A stretch of 64,000 bases of DNA from contig NZ_JAUSRB010000002.1 of assembly GCF_030811595.1 (NCBI RefSeq), forward strand, positions 496,001 to 560,000, in the 5' to 3' direction. Made by a program: the position numbers and the translations under genes. Shown in pieces: positions 11,348-20,967 of this stretch. Every line of letters begins with the position of its first letter. Positions within the stretch are counted from its first letter, which is position 1. Below the pieces are notes generated by a model. The model saw only the letters and a program-made list of their open reading frames with translations. It ran no database searches and had not been told where the DNA came from. The DNA comes from Streptosporangium brasiliense (GTDB lineage: Bacteria > Actinomycetota > Actinomycetes > Streptosporangiales > Streptosporangiaceae).

Positions 11348-11528
11348 GAGTGTTTCCTCCGCTTATCTTCGTTCGAAGTCTACCCGTGAGCAGGGGAAAC
11401 CTTCCCGAGAGGTCCAGACCAATTTCATGAGGGATTCTCCTTCTGGCAAAGGCGATTCCGCATCACCTCGTTTGGGTAAGCCGGAGCTGTAGGAATAGTT
11501 ACGGCGGGCTACCTGGGGAGGAACTGCC

Positions 11529-12182
11529 GTGGAGGGGCCGTTCATACGCATCGAGGACACTGGCGAGGTGGTCCCGTTGCGCCCCGAGATCACGACGATC
11601 GGACGCGGCCGGGGAGTGGACATCCGGCTCACCGATCCGAGTGTGTCCCGGCTGCACGCGGAATTCGTCCGGCGCGGACCCTACCTGTATGTCGTTGATC
11701 TGGGCCTGTCCCGCAACGGCACGCGGGTGAACGGCAGGCCGATCGCCCGGAGGGTGCTCGACGACGGCGACGTCGTCTCCTTCGGCGCCGCGCGGGGCAG
11801 GATCGGCGGAGTCCCGCGTGAGGACTTCGCCCCCGAGGTCGAGCTCCGCCGCGCCGCGGCTCCGGAGCTGACCCGGCGGGAGGTGGACGTGCTGACGTCG
11901 CTGTGCCGTCCGGCGCTGTCGGACGAGGCGTTCGTCGCACCGGCCACGGCGCGGGAGATCGCCGACGATCTGGTGGTGACGGAGGCCGCGGTCAAGCAGC
12001 ACCTGCTCCGCCTCTACCAGAAGTTCCGGATCCCGGAGGGGACCAACCGGCGCACCAGGCTGGCCAACGAGGTCGTCGCCCTGGGGCTGGTCCGGCCGAC
12101 CCCGGTGGTGCCGCCGCAGCGCGCGGCCGGCACCCCGGAGCCGCAGCCGGCGGCGACCGCCGCGGGCCGCCGGGCGTCCTGA
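11529..12182 (+). CDS. FHA-domain protein with C-terminal winged-helix-like region
   Basis: The product has 217 residues. The FHA phosphothreonine-binding domain spans about 5-90 with the usual marks: IGRGRGVDIRL, then SRLHAEF, then LSRNGTRVNG. The second half (about 110-190) has ELTRREVDVLTSLCRPAL and TAREIADDLVVTEAAVKQHLLRLYQKF, a helix-turn-helix of the kind seen in signal-output proteins. It could link Ser/Thr kinase signalling to DNA binding; the receptor kinase lies 5 kb away, but a direct link is inference. The GTG start at 11529 has the RBS GGGAGG. The stop is 3 bp from that of the convergent folD. Confidence 0.85.
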   Translation: MEGPFIRIEDTGEVVPLRPEITTIGRGRGVDIRLTDPSVSRLHAEFVRRGPYLYVVDLGLSRNGTRVNGRPIARRVLDDGDVVSFGAARGRIGGVPREDFAPEVELRRAAAPELTRREVDVLTSLCRPALSDEAFVAPATAREIADDLVVTEAAVKQHLLRLYQKFRIPEGTNRRTRLANEVVALGLVRPTPVVPPQRAAGTPEPQPAATAAGRRAS

Positions 12183-12185
12183 GAC

Positions 12186-13034
12186 CTAGCCCTGCTTCTC
12201 GGCGGCCTCGACCACGTTGCTCAGCAGCAGGGCCCGGGTCATCGGGCCCACGCCGCCGGGGTTGGGGGTGAGGAAGCCCGCGACGTCCTTGACGCCGGGG
12301 GCGACATCACCGGCGATCTTGCCGTCGACCCGGGAGACCCCGACGTCGAGCACGGCGGCGCCGGGCTTGACCATGTCGGCGGTGATCAGATGCGGCACGC
12401 CCGCCGCGGCGACGACGATGTCGGCGCGACGGGTGTGAGCCGCCAGGTCCTGGGTGCCGGTGTGGCAGAGGGTGACCGTGGCGTTCTCCGAGCGGCGGGT
12501 CAGCAGCAGGCCGAGCGAGCGGCCCACGGTGATGCCACGGCCGACCACGACGACCTCGGCGCCCTTGATCGGCACGCCGTACTCCTGCAGGAGCAGGACG
12601 ATGCCGTGCGGGGTGCAGGGCAGCGGCGCGTCGACCGTGTGGACCAGCCGGCCCAGGTTGAGCGGGTGCAGGCCGTCGGCGTCCTTGGCCGGGTCCATCC
12701 GCTCGATCAGCGCCATGGTGTCGAGGTGGCGGGGCAGGGGGAGCTGCACGATGTAGCCGGTGCACTCCTCGGCGGCGTTGAGCTCGTCGATGACCGCCTC
12801 GACCTCGGCCTGCGTGGCCGTCGCGGGCAGGTCCCTGCGGATGGAGGCGATGCCGACCTCCGCGCAGTCGCGGTGCTTGCCGGCCACGTAGATCTGGCTG
12901 CCCGGGTCGTCGCCGACCAGGACGGTGCCGAGCCCGGGGGTGATCCCGCGCTCTCTCAGCGCGGCGACCCGCGCCGTGAGGTCTGCCTTGATCTTCGCCG
13001 CGGTGGCCTTGCCGTCCAGAATCTGCGCGCTCAT
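12186..13034 (-). CDS. folD: Bifunctional methylene-THF dehydrogenase / methenyl-THF cyclohydrolase
   Basis: This 282-residue cytosolic enzyme interconverts 5,10-methylene-, 5,10-methenyl- and 10-formyl-tetrahydrofolate. The 10-formyl form feeds purN and purH just upstream. The catalytic lysine is K53 in SQIYVAGKH. The folate-site block [13 protein letters not shown], the NADP loop [16 protein letters not shown] and the C-terminal signature [10 protein letters not shown] are intact. Length is normal. It starts 21 bp below a 57-residue membrane ORF on the same strand, which makes a short operon. A 15-bp hairpin upstream of that ORF separates the pair from purH. Confidence 0.96.
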   Translation of the reverse strand: MSAQILDGKATAAKIKADLTARVAALRERGITPGLGTVLVGDDPGSQIYVAGKHRDCAEVGIASIRRDLPATATQAEVEAVIDELNAAEECTGYIVQLPLPRHLDTMALIERMDPAKDADGLHPLNLGRLVHTVDAPLPCTPHGIVLLLQEYGVPIKGAEVVVVGRGITVGRSLGLLLTRRSENATVTLCHTGTQDLAAHTRRADIVVAAAGVPHLITADMVKPGAAVLDVGVSRVDGKIAGDVAPGVKDVAGFLTPNPGGVGPMTRALLLSNVVEAAEKQG

Positions 13035-13055
13035 GGGTTCAATCCTTCCACGAGA

Positions 13056-13229
13056 TCAGCCGCGCTCCGCTTCCCTCCGCTCGATGATCCTGCGCGTGAA
13101 GGGGATGACCTCCACGGCCTTGGCGCCCAGGTAGGCGGCGCCGAAGGCGAAGATGAGGAGAAGCCAGGGGCTCTCCCAGAACCCGTTCATGATCACGAAG
13201 GCGTTCAGGACGGGATCGAGCAGAGGCAT
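13056..13229 (-). CDS. 57-residue single-pass membrane protein in front of folD
   Basis: A short frame begins with ATG at 13229 and ends with TGA at 13056. The product has one hydrophobic helix (WLLLIFAFGAAYLGAKAV, about 22-39) followed by a charged tail (RRIIERREAERG). A clear RBS (GGAG, 7 nt spacing) precedes the ATG, codons are G/C-ending, and the stop lies 21 bp from folD, all of which support a real gene. No family is recognised. It may be a small membrane partner or a translated leader of folD. Confidence 0.7.
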   Translation of the reverse strand: MPLLDPVLNAFVIMNGFWESPWLLLIFAFGAAYLGAKAVEVIPFTRRIIERREAERG

Positions 13230-13332
13230 GAGGGATCTCCACAGGAGGCGAGGGAAGGAATGGTTCAGGTTAACCGGGGTTTAAACCTTCTCTGGCCAGA
13301 AAATCCTGTCCGGTCCGCCACTCTCTTGTCTC

Positions 13333-13372
13333 CCGTGTACGGCCGCCCCACCTGTGCGGCGGCCGTACACGG
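13333..13372 (-). terminator. 15-bp hairpin after purH
   Basis: The arms at 13333-13347 and 13358-13372 (CCGTGTACGGCCGCC and its complement) are perfect, with a 10-nt loop. The hairpin begins 10 bp past the purH stop and should end the purN-purH transcript before the small ORF and folD. Confidence 0.8.
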
Positions 13373-13381
13373 CAGCGGAGC

Positions 13382-14926
13382 TCAGTGGAAGAAGTGGCGG
13401 GTGCCGGTGAAGTAGAGGGTGATCCCGGCGGCCTCGGCCGCGGCGATCACGTCCGCGTCCCGGATGGAGCCGCCCGGCTCCACGATCGCCTTCACCCCGG
13501 CGTCGATGAGCACCTGTGGGCCGTCGGCGAACGGGAAGAACGCGTCGGAGGCCGCCACCGACCCCCGGGCCCGGTCACCGGCCCGGGAGACCGCCAGCTG
13601 CGCCGAGTCGACCCGGTTGACCTGGCCCATGCCGACCCCGACGCTCGCGCCGTCGGCGGCGAGCAGGATCGCGTTGGACTTCACCGAGCGGCAGGCCTTC
13701 CAGGCGAAGGCCAGGTCGGCGAGGACCTCGGCGGAGGCCGCCGGACCGGCCTTGAGCTCCCAGGTGGACGGGGCGTCGCCGGGGGCGTCCACCCGGTCGG
13801 TGGCCTGCACCAGCAGGCCGCCGTCGATCCGGCGGAACTCGGTCCGGTTGTCCGGCCCCTGCGGGCAGGCCAGCAGCCGGATGTTCTTCTTCTGGGTGAG
13901 GACGGCCAGCGCCTCCGCGGCGAAGGACGGGGCCACCACGACCTCGGTGAACACCTCGGCGATCTGCCGGGCCAGCTCCTCGGTGACCTCGCCGTTGACC
14001 GCGATCACACCGCCGTAGGCGGAGACCGGGTCGCAGGCGTTGGCCCTGCGGTGCGCCTCGGCGACGTCGGCGCCGACCGCGATGCCGCACGGGTTCTGGT
14101 GCTTGATGATCGCCACCGCGGGCTCGGTGAAGTCCCAGGCGGCCCGCCAGGCCGCGTCGGCGTCGAGATAGTTGTTGTAGGACATCTCCTTGCCGTGCAG
14201 TTGCTCGGCGTTGGCCAGGCCGTCACGCCCGCCGGAGTAGAGGGCCGCGCCCTGGTGCGGGTTCTCGCCGTAACGCAGCGGCGACTTGAGCTCCCAGGCG
14301 GCGCCCATGTAGCTCGGCCAGGCGCCCTCCTCCGGGGCGTAGACGTCGGCGAACCAGGAGGCCACCGCGGTGTCGTAGGCGGCGGTGTGGGCGTAGGCGG
14401 CCGCGGCGAGGCGGCGGCGCTGGGTGAGGGTGAAACCGCCCTCGGCCACCGCGGCGAGCACGTCGCCGTAGGCGCCCGGGTCGACCACGATCGCGGCGGT
14501 GCCGTGGTTCTTCGCCGCGGCGCGGATCATGGCGGGGCCGCCGATGTCGATCTGCTCCACGCAGTCACGGTCGGAGGCTCCGGAGGCCACGGTCTCCTGG
14601 AACGGGTAGAGGTTGACCACCACCAGCTCGAACGGGTCGATCTCCAGCTCTTCGAGCTGCTTGACGTGGGCGGGGTTGCCGCTGTCGGCCAGCAGGCCGG
14701 CGTGCACGCGCGGGTGCAGGGTCTTGACGCGGCCGTCGAGGCACTCGGGGAACCCGGTCAGCGCCTCGACCGGGGTGACGGGGACACCGAACGACGCGAT
14801 CTTCGCGGCGGTGCCGCCGGTGGAGACGATCTCCACACCCGCGGCGTCGAGTCCGCGGGCCAACTCCTCCAGCCCGCTCTTGTCATACACAGCGATCAAC
14901 GCGCGCCGGATGGCGATGCGGGTCAC
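13382..14926 (-). CDS. purH: Bifunctional AICAR transformylase / IMP cyclohydrolase
   Basis: This enzyme catalyses the last two steps of IMP synthesis, using 10-formyl-THF. It has 514 residues from the GTG at 14926, which an ideal AGGAGG precedes by 8 nt. The frame extends further upstream, but that would overlap purN. The N-terminal cyclohydrolase domain ([30 protein letters not shown]) is followed by the transformylase domain with the Lys-His motif IKHQNPCG. The C-terminal block DAFFPFADG...EPGGSIRD is typical. purN lies 46 bp upstream on the same strand, and a hairpin closes the unit. Confidence 0.97.
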   Translation of the reverse strand: MTRIAIRRALIAVYDKSGLEELARGLDAAGVEIVSTGGTAAKIASFGVPVTPVEALTGFPECLDGRVKTLHPRVHAGLLADSGNPAHVKQLEELEIDPFELVVVNLYPFQETVASGASDRDCVEQIDIGGPAMIRAAAKNHGTAAIVVDPGAYGDVLAAVAEGGFTLTQRRRLAAAAYAHTAAYDTAVASWFADVYAPEEGAWPSYMGAAWELKSPLRYGENPHQGAALYSGGRDGLANAEQLHGKEMSYNNYLDADAAWRAAWDFTEPAVAIIKHQNPCGIAVGADVAEAHRRANACDPVSAYGGVIAVNGEVTEELARQIAEVFTEVVVAPSFAAEALAVLTQKKNIRLLACPQGPDNRTEFRRIDGGLLVQATDRVDAPGDAPSTWELKAGPAASAEVLADLAFAWKACRSVKSNAILLAADGASVGVGMGQVNRVDSAQLAVSRAGDRARGSVAASDAFFPFADGPQVLIDAGVKAIVEPGGSIRDADVIAAAEAAGITLYFTGTRHFFH

Positions 14927-14972
14927 TTCCTGATCCTCCTGTTTGGTTCCGGTCTCATCCGGGGCGCCCGGC

Positions 14973-15593
14973 TCATCCGCCGGGTCGTCCGAAGCGAAAG
15001 GTCCTTCCGGCCACGGTCCAGCCCTCACGGGCCATCCGGCCGACGGTCTTGACGAGCAGGGCCCGCTCGACGGTCTTGATGCGCTCGTGCAGGGACGCCT
15101 CGTCGTCGCCGTCGAGAACGGGCACGGCCTCCTGGGCGATGATCGGCCCGGTGTCGACCCCGGCGTCGGCGAGCATCACCGTGCAGCCGGTGATCCGCAC
15201 GCCGTACGCGAGGGCGTCGCGGACCCCGTGCGCGCCGGGGAAGGCGGGCAGCAGCGCGGGATGGGTGTTGAGGACGGGGAAGGCGGTCAGCGTCGGCTCG
15301 CCGAGGATCTTCATGAACCCCGCGCAGACGACCAGGTCGGGCCGGTGCTCGGCGATCCGCGCCGCGATCGCCCGGTCCCAGACGTCACGCCCCGGGTGGT
15401 CGGCCAGCCTCTCGACGAAGGTGGGGATGCCGGCGCGCTCCGCGCGGGCCAATCCCTCGATACCGTCGCGATCGGCGCCCACCGCAACGATCCGGGCCCC
15501 GTAAGCCTCGTCTGCCACAGCGTTCAGTAAGGCCTGTAGGTTGGTTCCAGAACCGGACACGAGGACCACAAGCCGAGCGGCCTGGGATGACAC
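14973..15593 (-). CDS. purN: Phosphoribosylglycinamide (GAR) formyltransferase
   Basis: This 206-residue enzyme transfers the formyl group of 10-formyl-THF to GAR in purine synthesis. The N-terminal [14 protein letters not shown] binds the phosphate. The catalytic Asn-His-Asp set is seen in [10 protein letters not shown] and GVDTGPII. I chose the GTG at 15593 ([10 protein letters not shown]), which has GGAG 7 nt upstream. A TTG 13 codons further out is weaker. It heads the purN-purH unit and is divergent from a small membrane-protein gene. Confidence 0.95.
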   Translation of the reverse strand: MSSQAARLVVLVSGSGTNLQALLNAVADEAYGARIVAVGADRDGIEGLARAERAGIPTFVERLADHPGRDVWDRAIAARIAEHRPDLVVCAGFMKILGEPTLTAFPVLNTHPALLPAFPGAHGVRDALAYGVRITGCTVMLADAGVDTGPIIAQEAVPVLDGDDEASLHERIKTVERALLVKTVGRMAREGWTVAGRTFRFGRPGG

Positions 15594-15672
15594 CGACGCA
15601 CTCCATTCCGACGGGGACTCACGCCGCTGCAAGGGTATCTGCCTGTCCGCTCACACGAAGCAAGGAGGTCAG

Positions 15673-16083
15673 GTGACGACTCCCGTCCAGGCACGGCCGG
15701 CGGAGGGCGCGGGACGGCGGGCGTTGTGGCTCGCCTTCGCCTCGGTGGTGTTGACGCTCATGCTCCCCCTCGCGGGGCTCGTCATGTCGCTGTTCGCCCT
15801 CGTCGCCTCGGTCCGCGCGATCGGGGCCCTGCGCTCGGTGACGAAGCCGACGACGCCCGCCGTCGTCGGCGTCGCCGTGTCGGTGCTGACGCTGCTGATC
15901 GCCGCGGGAGTGACCGCGATGCAGTTCTACTTCAGCGACGAGCTGGCCTCCTACGCCGAGTGCCGCCGGGGCGCGGGCACCGTCACCGCCCAGAACGAGT
16001 GCGTGGACCAGCTCGAACGGGCGATGGAGAAGAAGATGCCCTTCGTCCGGCCCGGCGACGTGCAGTTCCCGTTCCCTCCCTGA
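15673..16083 (+). CDS. DUF4190-like small membrane protein
   Basis: This is a 136-residue product from a GTG at 15673 behind AGGAGG. Two long hydrophobic helices (about 18-45 and 58-82: LWLAFASVVLTLMLPLAG, AVVGVAVSVLTLLIAAGVTAM) are followed by an outer tail with two cysteines (YAECRRGAGT, NECVDQ) that could form a disulfide. The pattern is that of DUF4190-type proteins common beside actinobacterial purine genes. Role is unknown. It is divergent from purN, with only 79 bp between the starts for both promoters. Confidence 0.72.
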   Translation: MTTPVQARPAEGAGRRALWLAFASVVLTLMLPLAGLVMSLFALVASVRAIGALRSVTKPTTPAVVGVAVSVLTLLIAAGVTAMQFYFSDELASYAECRRGAGTVTAQNECVDQLERAMEKKMPFVRPGDVQFPFPP

Positions 16084-16106
16084 TCCCGGGAACCCCCTGA
16101 CCCCGG

Positions 16107-16127
16107 GAGTCCCGATCCTGGGGACTC
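16107..16127. terminator. Short hairpin between convergent genes
   Basis: GAGTCCC and GGGACTC pair across a 7-nt loop, 24 bp past the DUF4190-like stop. The stem is short, and the call rests mainly on position. Confidence 0.4.
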
Positions 16128-16251
16128 TCAGGACCCTTCGGTGAGCCGGTCGGTGACCCCGGCCGCTCCCGCGGCTCCCGGGCCGCCGGCCGCGTGGTCC
16201 CCGCGGAACCCCCGCCCGGCCCCTCCTCGGGCGGGGCGGGCCGCCCGCGAC

Positions 16252-17913
16252 TCAGTCGCGGTCCCAGGCGTAGGGGTCCAGGTAGATCACGTGGCCGCCC
16301 TTGTCGTCGGACTCGTCGACGATGTCGCGCCGGGGCGGGCGTGGCGGCCCGCGGTGGTGGAGCTGGGGAGGGTTCTCCGCCGCCGCCGAGGCGTGCTCGT
16401 CCTCCCAGTCGTCCCTGATGACCGGGATCGGCTGGGTGTCGCACTCGGTGGCGTCCAGCCAGTGGCCGGGGAGCGTGCGCAGGCCCTCGGGCTCGGCGAA
16501 GCCGACCTTGCCGGCCACCGCCCCCGCCGCCTTCGCGATCTTGACTCCCGCCTTGCGGACCGGCGCGGTGGCCGTGCCGACCTTGGCGGCGGCCTTGGTG
16601 ACGGCGGTGTTGTGCCCCCGGAAGATCAGCCACCAGTTGGCCAGCCCCGCCGAGATGCCCGCGGCGACGCCCACCTCCAGCGTCACCGAGAGCATGACCT
16701 CCCAGCCCGCCGGACCGACCGAGGTGAGCCTCGCCCCGCCCAGCGGCCCGCCGGACAGCGCGGCCAGCAGCCCGGCCGCCGCGCCGGTCGCCAGCCCGCA
16801 GACGAACCCCCACAGCGGCGCGCCCTCGTACGACGGCGACGGCGCGATCCTGACGCCCAGGACTCCCGCCACCGCCCCGGCCGCGAACGGCAGCGCGATC
16901 ACCACCATCACCCACGCCGGGGTGGGACCCGTCTCCGGCAGGGCGCCCAGGATCGGCAGGCTCGGCACCGTCCCGAGCTGGACCCCGGTGGGCGCGACCA
17001 GCGTGCCGGAGCCGACCGCGAAGCCCGGACCGGCGATGTAGGCCATCCCCCAGATGACCGCGTTGACCAGGTAGAGCCCCTGGACCAGCAGGAGCAGCAG
17101 GCCGCCGACGAAGCCGGGCGACAGGACGCCGGACAGCTCCTGGACCTGCCGGAAGTTCACCGCGACGGCGGCGAGCACCATGACGGCACCCGCCACGAGC
17201 ATGATCCCCAGCGCGGCGGCCGAGGCCACCACGACGGAGCGCAGCCGCTCGGGCAGCAGGCGCAGCATCGACCGCCACGGGCCGATCGTCCTGGCGGTGG
17301 CCAGCGAGCCCGCGAGGAAGGCCACCGCCACGTGGCTGACCAGCACGTCGCCGAGGAACGGCTGGGTGATCTCGTTCCGGGTGACCAGCGCGATGATCCC
17401 GGCCAGCAGCGCGTACGGCGCCGCCAGCGAGACGCCCGCCTGGGCGACCAGCACGAGTTGGGCCCGGCGCCGGGCGTTGGCCTCGTCCTTCGGGCTGTTC
17501 TTGGGCAGCCGGGCGGGCAGCCGCAGGCGCAGGTCCGCGTCCCGGGTCATCCAGATGCCGGCCCGGTACAGCAGGAAGGCCGGCAGCACCGTCAGCCCGA
17601 GCGGGAGCAGCCCCACCGACCCGCCGGGGATCGCGAACCCCGCGTGGTGGGCCGCCAGCCAGAGCTGCGCGGCGGTGCGGAAGACCCCCGGCAGGCCGGG
17701 GCCGAGCGCGCCCTTGGGGGAGGCGATCCAGCCGACCAGGGTGAGGGTGGTGAGCACCGCCAGGCCCACGCCGAGAGTCCAGGCGGCGGCGAGCATCCCG
17801 GATACGGGGAGCGGCCGGCGGACGTCGTCGTCGTCACCCGTGACGCCTGGCAGGGGGATACGGCTGAGGACGTTACGGGGAGCCGTCCGGAGCTGATCGA
17901 GAAGGGCCGTCAC
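16252..17913 (-). CDS. DUF6350 polytopic membrane protein
   Basis: This product of about 553 residues has around ten hydrophobic segments over residues 35-430. A cytoplasmic-looking tail rich in charged residues follows (DDWEDEHASAAAENPPQLHHRGPP, DESDDKGGHVIYLDPYAWDRD). The family (DUF6350) is found next to purN in many actinobacteria, which fits this position. The start is a GTG at 17913. Function is not established; some databases label it cell-division related, and I see nothing in the sequence to test that. Confidence 0.8.
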   Translation of the reverse strand: MTALLDQLRTAPRNVLSRIPLPGVTGDDDDVRRPLPVSGMLAAAWTLGVGLAVLTTLTLVGWIASPKGALGPGLPGVFRTAAQLWLAAHHAGFAIPGGSVGLLPLGLTVLPAFLLYRAGIWMTRDADLRLRLPARLPKNSPKDEANARRRAQLVLVAQAGVSLAAPYALLAGIIALVTRNEITQPFLGDVLVSHVAVAFLAGSLATARTIGPWRSMLRLLPERLRSVVVASAAALGIMLVAGAVMVLAAVAVNFRQVQELSGVLSPGFVGGLLLLLVQGLYLVNAVIWGMAYIAGPGFAVGSGTLVAPTGVQLGTVPSLPILGALPETGPTPAWVMVVIALPFAAGAVAGVLGVRIAPSPSYEGAPLWGFVCGLATGAAAGLLAALSGGPLGGARLTSVGPAGWEVMLSVTLEVGVAAGISAGLANWWLIFRGHNTAVTKAAAKVGTATAPVRKAGVKIAKAAGAVAGKVGFAEPEGLRTLPGHWLDATECDTQPIPVIRDDWEDEHASAAAENPPQLHHRGPPRPPRRDIVDESDDKGGHVIYLDPYAWDRD

Positions 17914-17986
17914 AATAGTCGATGGTCTCAGGATCTTCCGCGTGGGAGAGACTCCTCCGCCCCGCGTGTCGCGCGCCGTACGGGAG

Positions 17987-18078
17987 ACCGCCGGACGGCG
18001 GGACCGTGCGAAAGGCCGCCGGACAGCGGGACCGTACGGGCGACCGCCGGACGGCCCTACGGAAGGGCGCCGGACAGC
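17987..18078. repeat. Imperfect 28-bp repeats downstream of sucD
   Basis: The core CGCCGGACRGCGGGACCGTACGG recurs at 17991, 18019, 18047 and 18070 (pitch 28, 28, 23 bp), decaying toward the sucD terminator. No gene is seen in this 217-bp gap. Confidence 0.65.
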
Positions 18079-18083
18079 GAGGA

Positions 18084-18110
18084 AGGCGCCCGGTTGGACA
18101 TCGGGCGCCT
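18084..18110 (-). terminator. Hairpin terminator of sucCD
   Basis: A perfect 9-bp stem AGGCGCCCG / CGGGCGCCT with a 9-nt loop lies 21 bp past the sucD stop. Confidence 0.7.
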
Positions 18111-18130
18111 CCCTGGCGGAACCAGCGGGA

Positions 18131-19006
18131 CTAGCGGGACTGCATGACCTCGCGCATCAGGCGGGCGGTCTCGCTCGGGGTCTTGCCGACGCGGACGCCG
18201 ACCTTCTCCAGAGCCTCCTTCTTCGCCTGGGCGGTGCCGGCCGAGCCGGACACGATCGCGCCGGCGTGGCCCATGGTCTTGCCCTCGGGGGCGGTGAAGC
18301 CCGCGACGTAGGCGACGACCGGCTTGGTCACGTGCTGCTCGATGTAGGCGGCCGCGCGCTCCTCGGCGTCGCCGCCGATCTCACCGATCATCACGATCGC
18401 GTCGGTGGCCGGGTCGTCCTGGAACGCCTGCAGCGCGTCGATGTGCGTGGTGCCGATGACCGGGTCGCCGCCGATGCCGACGGCGGTGGAGAAGCCGAAG
18501 TCACGCAGCTCGTACATGAGCTGGTAGGTCAGCGTCCCGGACTTCGAGACCAGGCCGATGCGGCCGGCGGTGGTGATGTCGGCGGGGATGATGCCGGCGT
18601 TGGAGGCGCCGGGCGAGGCGATGCCGGGGCAGTTCGGCCCGATGATGCGGGTCTTGTTGCCCTTGGCGACCGCGTAGGCCCAGAACTCGGTGGTGTCGTG
18701 GACCGGGACGCCCTCGGTGATCACCACGCAGAGCGGGATCTCGGCGTCGATGGCCTCCTTGACGGCGTCCTTGGTGAACGCCGGGGGCACGAAGACGACC
18801 GAAACGTCGGCGCCGGTCTCCTTGACGGCCTCGACGACGGTGCCGAAGACGGGCAGGCCCTCGTGGGTGGTGCCGGCCTTGCGGGCGTTGACGCCGCCGA
18901 CGACGCGGGCGCCGGAGGCGAGCATGCGGCGGGTGTGCTTGGTGCCCTCACCGCCGGTCATGCCCTGAACAATGATCTTGCTGTTCTCGGTCAGCCAGAT
19001 AGCCAT
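18131..19006 (-). CDS. sucD: Succinyl-CoA synthetase, alpha subunit
   Basis: This 291-residue subunit forms succinyl-CoA synthetase with SucC and makes ATP or GTP from succinyl-CoA in the TCA cycle. The CoA-binding Rossmann part is N-terminal ([17 protein letters not shown]). The phosphorylated histidine lies in [17 protein letters not shown] near residue 247. Length is normal. The start codon overlaps the sucC stop by one base (TAATG), implying coupled translation. Confidence 0.97.
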   Translation of the reverse strand: MAIWLTENSKIIVQGMTGGEGTKHTRRMLASGARVVGGVNARKAGTTHEGLPVFGTVVEAVKETGADVSVVFVPPAFTKDAVKEAIDAEIPLCVVITEGVPVHDTTEFWAYAVAKGNKTRIIGPNCPGIASPGASNAGIIPADITTAGRIGLVSKSGTLTYQLMYELRDFGFSTAVGIGGDPVIGTTHIDALQAFQDDPATDAIVMIGEIGGDAEERAAAYIEQHVTKPVVAYVAGFTAPEGKTMGHAGAIVSGSAGTAQAKKEALEKVGVRVGKTPSETARLMREVMQSR

Positions 19007-20187
19007 TACGCACCTACCGCGGCGAGTTCGGCGGCACGCTTGGCCGCATCGTCCATCGTGTCAACCAGCTCGACGCCGGAGAGCTTGGCGTCGGCCAGAA
19101 TCTGCCGGCCGAGCTCGGCGTTGTTGCCGTCCAGCCGGACGACCAGCGGGCGGCTGACGGCCTCGCCGCGGCTCTCCAGGAGCTGGAAGGCGGAGACGAT
19201 GCCGTTGGCGACCGCGTCACAGGCGGTGATGCCGCCGAAGACGTTCACGAAGATCGACTTCACGGACGGGTCGGAGATGATGATCTCCAGGCCGGACGCC
19301 ATGACCTCGGCCGAGGCGCCGCCGCCGATGTCGAGGAAGTTGGCGGGCTTGGGCCGGCCGGGGAAGGCCTCGCCGGCGTAGGCGACGACGTCGAGGGTCG
19401 ACATGACCAGGCCCGCGCCGTTGCCGATGATGCCCACGCTGCCGTCGAGCTTGACGTAGTTGAGGTCCTTCTCCTTGGCCGCGGCCTCAAGGGGGTCCTC
19501 GGCGGCCTTGTCCTCGAAGACCGCGTGGTCGGCCTGGCGGAAGGTCGCGTTGTCGTCGAGGGTGACCTTGCCGTCGAGGGCCTTGACCTGGCCGTCGGCC
19601 GACAGGATCATCGGGTTGACCTCGACCAGGGAGGCGTCCTCGTCGACGAAGGCGCACCAGAGCTTCTCGATGAGCTCCGCGGCGCCGTCGAGCGCGACCG
19701 CCGGCAGGCCGCCGGCCTCGGCGATCTCACGGGCCTTGGCCCGGTCGACCCCGTCGAGCGGGGAGACCGGGATCTTGGCGACCTTCTCCGGGGTGCTGTG
19801 CGCGACCTCTTCGATGTCCATGCCGCCCGCGGCGGAGCAGATGGCGAGGAAGGTGCGGTTCGCGCGGTCGAGCAGGAAGGAGAAGTAATATTCCTCCGCG
19901 ATCGCGCTGGCTTCCTCGATCAGGACCTTGTGGACCGTGTGGCCCTTGATGTCCATGCCGAGGATCTGGGTGGCCTTCTGCTCGGCGTCGGCGGCGTCGT
20001 CGGCGACCTTCACGCCGCCGGCCTTACCGCGGCCACCGGTCTTGACCTGTGCCTTGACGACGACACGGCCGGTCAGCTGCTCGGCTGCCGCGCGTGCCTC
20101 CTCCACGGTGTGCGCGACAATGCCACGCGGCACCGGGATGCCGTACTCCGCGAAGAGCTCCTTCGCCTGATGTTCGAACAGGTCCAC
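19006..20187 (-). CDS. sucC: Succinyl-CoA synthetase, beta subunit
   Basis: This 393-residue subunit has an N-terminal ATP-grasp domain ([47 protein letters not shown]) and a C-terminal CoA-ligase domain ([19 protein letters not shown]). It binds nucleotide and succinate and partners SucD, which follows with a one-base overlap. The gene for a B12-binding mutase subunit lies 130 bp upstream in the same direction. Methylmalonyl-CoA mutase makes succinyl-CoA, so the link is metabolically sensible, though a shared transcript is unproved. Confidence 0.97.
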   Translation of the reverse strand: MDLFEHQAKELFAEYGIPVPRGIVAHTVEEARAAAEQLTGRVVVKAQVKTGGRGKAGGVKVADDAADAEQKATQILGMDIKGHTVHKVLIEEASAIAEEYYFSFLLDRANRTFLAICSAAGGMDIEEVAHSTPEKVAKIPVSPLDGVDRAKAREIAEAGGLPAVALDGAAELIEKLWCAFVDEDASLVEVNPMILSADGQVKALDGKVTLDDNATFRQADHAVFEDKAAEDPLEAAAKEKDLNYVKLDGSVGIIGNGAGLVMSTLDVVAYAGEAFPGRPKPANFLDIGGGASAEVMASGLEIIISDPSVKSIFVNVFGGITACDAVANGIVSAFQLLESRGEAVSRPLVVRLDGNNAELGRQILADAKLSGVELVDTMDDAAKRAAELAAVGA

Positions 20188-20317
20188 GAGGGTCCGTCCT
20201 TGCTTGTCCGGCTGGTGTACAGATGTCGGCGGGCCGGCTCCACGGGTGAGGGGAGCCCGGCGGGTTTTGCGCCAATGAAGCCTAGCCCCCTGAAGGGCAT
20301 GAGCAGGTCACCGGGTC

Positions 20318-20725
20318 CTAAACGCGGGCGGGAACGGCGCTCCGCACCCACTCGACGATCTCCTGGGTGGTCGCGCCCGGTGTGAAGATCCGGGCCACGC
20401 CCATCCGGTGGAGCTCGGGTATGTCCGCCTCCGGAATGATCCCACCGCCGAACACCGTGATGTCGTCGGCGTCGCCGTCCTTCAGCAGTTCGAGCACCCT
20501 GGCGAAGAGCGTCATGTGCGCGCCCGACAGGACGGACAGCCCGATCGCGGCCGCGTCCTCCTGGACGGCGGTGCGCACGATCTGCTCGGGCGTCTGGTGC
20601 AGGCCGGTGTAGACGACCTCCATCCCGGCGTCCCGCAGCGCCCGCGCCACGATCTTCACACCGCGGTCGTGCCCGTCGAGCCCGGGTTTGGCGATGACGA
20701 CGCGGATCCTCGGCACGGCGTCCAT
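20318..20725 (-). CDS. Stand-alone cobalamin-binding subunit (methylmalonyl-CoA mutase C-terminal type)
   Basis: This is a 135-residue protein from the ATG at 20725, with AGGAGG 5 nt upstream. It is a single B12-binding Rossmann-like domain: DxHxxG is present (D17-G-H19-D-R-G22), as are the SVLSGAH and GGGII motifs that hold the base-off nucleotide tail. Such free domains pair with a separate large mutase subunit, as in methylmalonyl-CoA or related acyl-CoA mutases. No large subunit is seen in this window. It lies just upstream of sucCD. Confidence 0.9.
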   Translation of the reverse strand: MDAVPRIRVVIAKPGLDGHDRGVKIVARALRDAGMEVVYTGLHQTPEQIVRTAVQEDAAAIGLSVLSGAHMTLFARVLELLKDGDADDITVFGGGIIPEADIPELHRMGVARIFTPGATTQEIVEWVRSAVPARV

Positions 20726-20967
20726 ACAGACCTCCTTGTCTGCGCCCCGTCCACGCCGTGGGAGCCACCGGCACCCGCGACGGGAGCTACGGGCAGCGTA
20801 ACCGCCCACGCGGTGAGGGCCCGGCCCGATGACGGCTTTCAGCCGTCCACAGGCCCGGTTTCCATAGGATCACACCCAATCCGCTGCCTTTATCGGTATT
20901 ACCCCTACATTCCGGTACGACATACCCTAGGGTTTTTGATCTTCTATCCTCAGGAGGAGACTTCCCC

